This document shows, in pieces, positions 25,405-31,492 of a stretch of DNA of 31,492 bases. The first letter of the stretch is position 1. Each line of letters starts with the position of its first letter. The position numbers and the translations under genes are program-made. Below the pieces are notes generated by a model that had not been told where the DNA came from, did not search any database, and saw only the letters and a list, made by a program, of their open reading frames with translations. Origin of the DNA: Symbiodinium natans (taxonomy: Eukaryota > Sar > Dinophyceae > Suessiales > Symbiodiniaceae); NCBI GenBank assembly GCA_905221605.1, contig CAJNDS010002315.1:465817-497308 (forward strand). The letters are read 5' to 3'.

Positions 25405-25605
25405 TTTCCTTTCGTTCCATACGTTCCCGATTATGATATCGGCGCGTTGAAAATTGATAAATTCTGGAGTTGCTTTGGTATCATTGTTGTCTGGGCTCCG
25501 TGTTTTCCCGGGTGGCGGCGGGTTTTCCTATGGGAGTATATGGGGTCTTTGATTTCGTTGATCTTCTTCGTGGATCCCGAATGGGAGGAACATAAGTCTC
25601 TTTAA
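25405..25605 (+). CDS. Protein-like frame 3 in the AT-rich block
   Basis: Sixty-six open codons without an early ATG: FPFVPYVPDYDIGALK..., a hydrophobic segment around GIIVVWAPCF, another at GSLISLIFFV, and an acidic end DPEWEEHKSL before TAA. The spacing of hydrophobic segments would fit a small membrane protein or a terminal exon. Not recognised. Confidence 0.3.
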   Translation, partial: FPFVPYVPDYDIGALKIDKFWSCFGIIVVWAPCFPGWRRVFLWEYMGSLISLIFFVDPEWEEHKSL

Positions 25606-25819
25606 TATTTATGGAATCAGAAATCTCTCATATATTTTCATCTTGATATTTAATTCGTATTTCTTAGAATATATATTTCTCGTATGATTTAACTATACAG
25701 ATATTCACGAGAAGATTCTCTCTGATTTATTTTCTTCTCAAAATAAATTTCGTCCTCTCCAAGATATTCCATCGTATTTAAAAGCCCGCCACCCTCCCCA
25801 ATTATACAGGATATCTTTT

Positions 25820-26122
25820 CTAATTCTTAATTAATATTTTTGGTAGGAGAAGTCTCCTATTCCAGAAGGATTGACCAGAAAGACGAAAAGGGGAGAGAGA
25901 AAATAAAGATTCCCAAAATATCGGGAAAAGAATCTTCTGCTCCCAAGGGAGAAATGAAATTCTATATCTGATAAAATCCGAAATATTCATCCAATCGTGA
26001 TGATATAAGAGCTTTCTATTCCCAAAAGCATCAATTAAGAAAAGATATATCTCGCCCAATAATGATAGGAGGGTACAGACGATTTCTACGTCCGAATTCC
26101 CCGGAGCCGGAATCGAATCCAA
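25820..26122 (-). CDS. 100-codon frame on the - strand of the AT-rich block
   Basis: ATG at 26122 opens MDSIPAPGNSDVEIVC..., then LLGEIYLFLIDAFGNRK, later WMNISDFIRYRISFLPWE and an aromatic, basic end to a stop at 25820. It lies just past the point where skew reverses. It contains one of three copies of an FLIDxFGxR motif found on this strand. Likely part of a repeated gene or gene fragment family; not recognised. Confidence 0.35.
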   Translation of the reverse strand: MDSIPAPGNSDVEIVCTLLSLLGEIYLFLIDAFGNRKLLYHHDWMNISDFIRYRISFLPWEQKILFPIFWESLFSLSPFRLSGQSFWNRRLLLPKILIKN

Positions 26123-27470
26123 TCAATCAAATTTTCGGGCTCCCCAAGACGCCTCGACGTGCACAAAGATCCAGCACCACCCCCAATTAATGAGGCGTCC
26201 CAGAAAGATGAAAAATAAAAGAAGATAACGAAGATTCCGAAATATGAGATATTATATATAAGATATCATATGGTCATAAATTCTCATATAGGGATATCTC
26301 TCAAGCAATTCAGAAATTCAATTCGAAGAATCAAGATATCCTATATTAAGGGATCTCCTCAAGAATACGAAATCAATATCATCCTCTCTGGAAGGGATTC
26401 CTATCAATATGAAAAGCAATCATTCTGAGATCCATTTCTCCAATCACAAATGGATATCAGGAATGAAATATATTCATATCTTCCATCAATCATCATAGTT
26501 CTCTTGTATTGGCAATATATCCTAATCAGAATAGATGTCTCGCCTATATAAGGAGATTATCCAGGAATCATTCATCAAATATGAATCCGAGAGGCAAAGA
26601 ATCGATTTTATCTTGGCATCTCGTACGCCCTCAAATATAATGATGATTAGTCTCGCCTCATCATCGTCATTACGATAGAAAATGATCGTTTGTTTTATCG
26701 TTATGGGTCTTATAATAGAAATATATTTATTTAATCTCAATATCTATCAATTCTGATGTCATTCCCAAGATAGAGAAATATAAGAGAGATTTGAATGATC
26801 CATAATCTCAATCCGATTACGAAATAGAAATCAATCCATCAAAAATTCCATATCCAAGAGTCGCACGAAATTGAAGATATAAGATCAATAAGAATTCTAT
26901 CCTGATCCATTCGATATAAGCGATTTCTACGCCCAAAAACATCAATTAGAAATCTCCACACGAGAAATTTGGATTCTTTGCGTAAATATGAATAAAATAT
27001 AATTTTCAGAATATCTGGTCCGTAATAACAAGTTATGTAATTATTGACCGATTAAATCTTAAGAAAATGGGAGCAGAAGTCTCTCAGTCCCGAAGATTGC
27101 GAAATAGATATCGAGAAGGTGAAAGAAGGCCAGAAATATCAGCGATCTCTATGATGGCGCAAGAGACGTATGATCCCAAAAATACCAATTCAATATGAAT
27201 CCTCCATAGAAACGAAAATAATGAAGAGAGATTGCCGTAACCTCGCCATGGACGGAGAGAGATTTGATGCTCGACCACATCCCAAAAGAATTAACCAGCA
27301 TCTCGGATGACCACAAAAAAACCATCCCCACGAATCCTCAAGTTCTCTTCCATATATTCAAACGCCCACCACCACCCCGAATCAGAAAAGCTTGGAGACT
27401 CGCGTCACGATCGCAAGCAAACCGAGACCCCAGCAAATGGCCATAGATTCAGCCAATTCAATCAAATCTT

Positions 27471-27550
27471 GGCTCATTCAATTGGCAATAATCCTATATA
27501 AAAGGGATCAGGCTCATTCAATAGGCGATAATCCTGCGCAAAAGAAATCA
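27471..27550 (+). repeat. 40-bp tandem duplication
   Basis: GGCTCATTCAATTGGCAATA at 27471 recurs at 27511 with six or so differences over 40 bp. The first copy contains TATATAAAAG, which resembles a TATA box, but the second has GCGCAAAAG at that place, and dinoflagellate promoters often lack TATA, so I make no promoter call. Confidence 0.85.
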
Positions 27551-27861
27551 TCCTGATAGCAAGCCATCGTATCTACGACCCATAGATCCTATCATGAATC
27601 TCGCACGCCGGACTACCACCACAAGTCTGCATACACGCCCGGCGTTGCTTCTGAAACATGAGATGCAATCCTCTTTGTAAATCAATCGAGATGCGAATCC
27701 ACAATAAGATTCTCGAAATCTCATTTTTTTTGCAGATTTCTATTTCTTTAATGATAATAATATTTGATCATTTTAAATTTACTATGAAATATTATCATAT
27801 TAAATCGGATAAAAATTGTTCTGAAAATATTTTTTTTTGAAAAAAAAAATGTTTTTAGAAC

Positions 27862-27895
27862 GGGGGGGGGGGAGCTCCGCCCCCCCCCCCCCCCC
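27862..27895. repeat. G-run/C-run palindrome
   Basis: Eleven G residues, AGCTCC, one G and about sixteen C residues form a hairpin-like inverted repeat exactly at the end of the AT-rich block. It could form a cruciform or G-quadruplex; homopolymer length may not be exact. Confidence 0.85.
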
Positions 27896-27896
27896 T

Positions 27897-28135
27897 TGTT
27901 TCAGAGGTCAAAGGCCAAATAGGAGCCAGAGATCCGAAGGCAGAGATCTCAAATTCGAAATTAATGATCAAATAAGAGCCAGAGATCAGAAGATAGAGAT
28001 CACAATTCCGAGATGAAAGATCTAATAAGAGCCAGAGACCAGAAGACAGACAGAGATCATAAATCCGAGGTCAAAGGCCAAATAAGGAATAAGAGTCAGA
28101 GACCAGAAGGCAGAGATCCAAAGATAAATTTCATA
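27897..28135 (-). repeat. Minisatellite, left inverted arm
   Basis: Four imperfect units built from GAGCCAGAGATC, AGAAGGCAGAGATC and AAATTCGA/AAATCCGAGGTCAAAGGCC. On the opposite strand they match the GGATTTGTGATCTCTG and TTGGCCTTTGAC units of 30,060-30,620. It ends just before the first exon of the AT-hook gene. Confidence 0.85.
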
Positions 28136-28154
28136 AGTGGAATTTTGTCAACAG

Positions 28155-29503
28155 CGTTCGCACATGGCTCGATTTTTCAGCACGGATCTCGTCGGACATG
28201 CTGTTCCACATGTACTGGGTCGAGATTTTCAATATCCTCAGGAAGCACAAGGAGGAAGCCTTCTTGTCGTACCTTCAAAACGAATACTTCATCTCGTCTT
28301 CAGGATTGTGGGATGCCCCCTGGCGCGGCAAGGGATACAGCCTCAACGCACTCGACTCTTTCTGGTCGGTCATTGACCAAATGGTGGCCGAGGAGGGGAA
28401 CATGAAGCTTTGTGACCTCTTCAAAACTTATGAGCCACTTGTCCAATAGATATTCTCTGTCAAGGATTTAGGGTTCCCGGTAAAGCGTAAATCTTGAACC
28501 CTAAACCTGAAATCGAGAACCCGGCAGGCTCAACCTGAAGCACTAAACCCAAAATCCTCAAAAGGAAGCCCAGAACTCCGAAGTGGAACCTTTCATCTAG
28601 GTGTTGCACGAAGATCTTTTGGAATGAAGATGTTTGGAGCGACCTACTTTTGCAGAAAGAACAGTTGTGGACAGCACGGCTTCTGGGCATTGCTGGAGCA
28701 AACACGACGGCTTACAACTCCGGCGGAAAGAAAGTGCGTCGTTTCACGGCAAAAGGATTGGAGAGACTGGAAGAGGCAAAAGTTCCTGTCGGCATGGAGG
28801 TGGAGACTGACATTGGCGCTGTGTATGTTTACTGCAAGTATGAGACCGCCTCCTACAATGAGGAGCGGATGCGCGCTCTCGCCTGGGTGATTACATCTGC
28901 TGTCGAAGCGAAGGTGCGACAAGGCCTCCAGGACCTGTCAGTGTACGACGCTGATGGCTCTTTTCATCCGAAAATCCTGCACAACCTCCTGAAAGAGTAC
29001 ACAGTCTTGTTTGTGAAAGCTGGGCATTTTGAAGAATCCCACAAGGACTTTTGTCTGTGCTCATGCACGGAATACAGTCTCTACTTGAACATGAAAATTC
29101 TACAGCGCGCATACCACCAGCCACTGTCGCAACTGAAGCCTTCCAGCGGCCGGCCGCTTGGCAGGCCGCCGGGCGGCGGCAAGCCCCGGGGCCGGGGTAG
29201 GCCGCGGGGCACTGGTCGAAGTGAAGCCGGGCCTCGAGCCCGTGGTCGTGGCCGAAGACATGGTCCAGGTCGCAAGCGCCCGGCATCAGCTCTGGACCCA
29301 GATGACCAGGAGAGCATGCTGCGCAGAGCCCTAATTTCGAGATATTATTATTAAATTATTGTGAAAGACCTGAGGGTTGTGTTTTTCTGTGGTTCTTGGC
29401 ATGTTGACAGGAGCTGGAAGATCGTGCAAGTAGCGAGCCTGATGAGGTGGTTATGCATGACTTGCACTTTATGGACCCTTTTCAGCCGGTTCCCGAGGAC
29501 TAG
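28155..29503 (+). CDS. AT-hook protein gene, three exons with GC-AG introns
   Basis: Exon 1 (28155-about 28433, after TTTTGTCAACAG) reads RTWLDFSARISSDMLF..., FLSYLQNEYFISSSG, LWDAPWRGKGYSLNAL. Exon 2 (28601-29327, after ATCTAG) reads KIFWNEDVWSDLLLQK..., LGIAGANTTAYNSGG and a Gly/Arg/Pro-rich tail with AT-hook cores GRPLGRP, RGRGRPRG and GRKRP. Exon 3 (29411-29503, after TTGACAG) reads ELEDRASSEPDEVVMH and ends PVPED, TAG. Intron 2 (29328-29410) is GC-AG and phase 0. Intron 1 is fitted as GC-AG (28434-28600), giving GAG at the join; other choices exist, for instance GT at 28441 with entry at 28601 reading VLHEDLLE then a stop. AT-hooks bind the minor groove of AT-rich DNA, so a nuclear role is likely. 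Start codon unknown. Confidence 0.6.
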
Positions 29504-29752
29504 CTTTCGCAAAGCCACATGGATTGCCTAAGGCAACGCTTTGAGAAAAACTGTCCAGAGCTATGATCTCGGTTTATTCTTATAATTAAATATAGGATAA
29601 ATACGATCTGAATATCGATACCTTATTATAGATTGAATATGAATATTTCTTGAGTTATTCTTTATTTTATTCACATCGTATAATGAATTTTCATAAAAAA
29701 TAAGATTTTATAGAATTTGGCAAGAAATAAGAGTGATGATCTTTTTTATTCC
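29504..29752. other. AT-rich interval after the AT-hook gene
   Basis: From about 29,570 the sequence resembles the AT-rich block in composition. No gene or repeat is visible. It may hold the 3' untranslated part of the AT-hook gene. Confidence 0.5.
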
Positions 29753-29990
29753 GATTCGTGTCCGGTTCGTGTTTGGTTCTTGTCTGGTTCGTGTCTAGTT
29801 CGTGTTCGGTTTGTGTCTGGGTTCGTGTCTGGTTCGGATTTGGGATTTTGTCTGCGTTGATGTCTGGTTTTCGTGTCTGGTTCGTGTTTGGTTCGTGTCT
29901 GGTTCGTGTTCGGTTCGTGTCTGTTTCGTGTTCGGTTCGTGTCTGGTTCGTTCCGTATAATGGGTTTGTTCTGGGTCTGGTTCGTATTTG
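29753..29990 (+). repeat. 11-bp minisatellite GGTTCGTGTCT
   Basis: About twenty imperfect copies of GGTTCGTGTCT with GTTT, GTTC and CTTG variants. The long open frames it creates are a by-product of the repeat. Confidence 0.92.
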
Positions 29991-30059
29991 GATTCGTGGC
30001 CGAAATTACGATTGGGATTATCTGGATTATATTGGTTGTTTTCTTATCTCCAACTATGA

Positions 30060-30620
30060 TTTGGTCTTTGATTTGCCTTCTATCCTCTGATTTTGATTTG
30101 GCCTTTGACTTTGGATTTGTGATCTCTGTCTTTTGATCTTTGGTTTTGATTTGACTTTTGATTTTGGATTTGTGATCTCTGCTTTCTGGTCTCTGGTTTT
30201 GATTTGACCTTTGATTTTGGATTTGTAATCTTTGACCTTTGAGATCGGATTTGGGATCTCTACCTTCTCATTTCTGATTCTGATTTGACCTTTGAGGTCG
30301 GATTTGGAATCTTCATTTTCTGGTCTTTGAACTTGGCCCTTCTAATTGTTGAATTTGGATTTGGAATCTCTATCTTCTGATCTCTGAATTTGGATTTGGG
30401 ATCTCTCCCTTCTAATAATCTCTGTCTTCTGATCTCTGAATTTGAATTTGGGATCTCTGTCTTCTGATCTCTGAACTTGAATTTGGTATCTCTGTCTTCT
30501 GATCTCTGAACTTGAATTTGGGATCTCTATCTTCTGATCTCTGAACTTGGATTTGGGATCTCTGCCTTCTGGTCTCTGAATTTAGATTTAGGATCTCTGC
30601 CTTCTAGTATCTCTACCTGC
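30060..30620 (+). repeat. Minisatellite, right inverted arm
   Basis: Units of about 35-58 bp built from TTTGGGATCTCTG, TCTTCTGATCTCTGAA and TTGATTTGACCTTTGA. Early units are the longer form and later ones the 35-bp form. The array is the reverse complement of 27,897-28,135, so the two flank the AT-hook gene as an inverted pair. Confidence 0.9.
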
Positions 30621-30646
30621 TGGAAGGAAGGAAGGAAGGAAGGAAT
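30620..30646 (+). repeat. GGAA microsatellite
   Basis: Six GGAA units in a row between the minisatellite and the GC-rich tail. Confidence 0.9.
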
Positions 30647-31492
30647 CGACCAGTGGCATACGGCCACGGCCTCCCGCACTCTTCCCCGCTGAGCATCTCA
30701 GGGGGTCTCCGCAAGCGTCATCGGCCCCCTCCGCCAGAGGTTCCAGAGGGGGTACTAGAAAAAAAAACCGGAATTGGTCCAAGTGGGGGATTTGGGGACG
30801 AAACTGTAACACGTGGACACTGGCATCGGACTGGAGCCAGGCTGCGAGGGAGGAGGATGTGTTACGGAGTGGTGGACGCGCTGGCAGCGGTAAGCCCCGG
30901 GCTGGTCAGCAGGATTCGGCGGCAGAGCATGCTGTCACCAATCCGATCAACTAACACCGACTTGTTGGCGACTGCGGTGCTTCCAGCACGTTGGTGATGG
31001 TGGAGACATTGCCCCAGCCCCGAAGGGGAACGAGCCAACGCCAGGCTGGGAGCACAGGCCAACGTGACGCAGCTGCTTGAGCCTCATTGCCTTGCACCAG
31101 CAGCAAAAGGCGCAGGAAATATCGGGACACAGGTGCAGGGAACCCTGATGTTCGAAGGCAATGTGCGAGAGGGTGGTCTTGGGGTTTGGGGACGAAAAGG
31201 GTGGTCTGGGCCGGAAGAGGGGACGGGCGAATGCGAGAGGAGGCGGAAGCCTGTAATACGTGGATACTGACAACGAGGCAACTGTGTTTTTTTTTACTCG
31301 AGCGCAGTTGAAATCACGCAAATTGGGAGGAAGGTCTGCAGGCTCCCAGTGCATACGATCGCAGACTGCGCGGGCCGCTAGAAGGTGAATAATGACATCA
31401 ATGCAGCGGCCAGTAGGGGAGGCAATCTGCGGAAAGGCAGCCATGGTAGCGGGGGGAGAGGAAGAAGCGAGATGGGGACGGGAAGGTCGAAC
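30647..31492. other. GC-rich tail without a resolved gene
   Basis: Unique, GC-rich sequence without heptamers. A diverged direct repeat links 30,784-30,830 (TTTGGGGACGAAAC, CACGTGGACACTGGCA) with 31,178-31,280 (TTTGGGGACGAAAA, TACGTGGATACTGACA). Frames on both strands are open but mostly low in protein character; the best is listed next. Confidence 0.45.
31285..31444 (-). CDS. Possible first exon on the - strand
   Basis: ATG at 31444 opens MAAFPQIASPTGRCID..., VIIHLLAARAVCDRMH and WEPADLPPNLRDFNC. The frame remains open to 30947 but becomes Pro/Arg/Ser-rich and protein-poor after about residue 52, so an exon ending near 31,285 is more likely than one long frame. The donor is not clear. It continues toward the window edge upstream. 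Not recognised. Confidence 0.3.

Larger units (their letters stand above)
24290..26952 (-). repeat. Dispersed ~40-bp repeat encoding FLIDxFGxR on the - strand
   Basis: Three same-orientation copies at about 24290-24328, 26003-26043 and 26913-26952, sharing a TTTCTA(T/C)(T/G)CCCAAAA core and AT(A/C)AATTA flank. Read on the - strand all three give FLID-(I/A/V)-FG-(N/R)-R in the same frame despite nucleotide differences. The span given runs from first to last copy. Confidence 0.7.
23280..27860. other. AT-rich block with reversal of strand skew
   Basis: Base composition drops abruptly after 23,280 to strongly AT-rich and stays so to 27,860, with no telomere-like heptamers at all. From 23.3 to about 25.8 kb the + strand has more G than C and more T than A; from about 25.8 to 27.6 kb this reverses. 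Most of it is gene-free by eye, with ATAT and GAT-rich words; exceptions are listed separately. No mitochondrial or plastid gene, rRNA or tRNA was recognised. Confidence 0.85.

Noticed and set aside
23280-27860. Organellar insertion (mitochondrial or plastid)
   Set aside because: No cox, cob, psb, rRNA or tRNA sequence could be recognised; left open as one explanation to test but not called.
29758-30136. Open frames of 87-110 codons
   Set aside because: Direct translation of the 11-bp minisatellite (SGSCLVRVWF-type repeats).
30653-30997. 114-codon + strand frame
   Set aside because: Starts at TTG, Pro/Arg/Gly-rich, no splice or motif support; frames are open on both strands because of high GC.

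Overview
The window looks like nuclear DNA of a dinoflagellate or a closely related protist. This rests on three things seen in the sequence: thousands of bases of TTTAGGG/CCCTAAA (plant/alveolate-type telomere heptamer) scattered in both orientations through internal sequence; a Ty1/copia element with a W/Y/G-rich Gag, a CX2CX4HX6C zinc knuckle and an HVDD reverse transcriptase of the kind I associate with dinoflagellate copia families; and exon/intron boundaries that include GC-AG introns and AG|G acceptors. The species cannot be named from sequence alone. No rRNA, tRNA, CRISPR or prokaryotic operon was seen.

Layout. (1) 1-7,380 and 15,959-23,260: a mosaic of short, unique, protein-like islands (about 60-300 nt, all best read on the + strand) separated by telomere-like heptamer sequence. 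Several neighbouring islands join in frame if the heptamer sequence is removed as GT-AG introns. The commonest 5' junction is |GTTTAGGG and several acceptors are TTTAG|, so the telomeric heptamer itself supplies both splice dinucleotides. The best supported models are 16,648-18,310 (seven islands ending in TGA), 22,763-23,259 (two exons, the second open for 102 codons), 20,538-21,093 (two exons), 5,430-5,643 and 1,335-1,693. None of these proteins is recognised. (2) 7,381-15,958: a nearly complete copia LTR retrotransposon on the - strand, inserted in a TTTAGGG tract with a 5-bp TTTAG duplication, in the interval between two exon-like islands. Gag-protease and Pol are in different frames (+1). 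Pol carries extra modules: two SAP-like segments, a DUF3820-like segment, a 2-oxoglutarate/Fe(II) oxygenase-like fold and a methyltransferase-like relic, followed by integrase, reverse transcriptase and RNase H. (3) 1,842-3,338: a 520-bp tandem repeat, two copies identical. (4) 23,280-27,860: an abrupt AT-rich block whose strand skew reverses near 25.8 kb and which holds a few protein-like frames, including a peptide motif repeated three times on the - strand. (5) 27,862-31,492: a G-run/C-run hairpin, then a three-exon AT-hook gene (28,155-29,503) flanked by inverted minisatellite arms, then simple repeats and a GC-rich tail without a clear gene.

How it fits together: the + strand islands look like a head-to-tail series of intron-dense genes, as is common in dinoflagellates; the retrotransposon seems to have landed in telomere-like intronic sequence, where it would do little harm. 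All splice models are inference from reading frame and splice dinucleotides; no transcript evidence was available.
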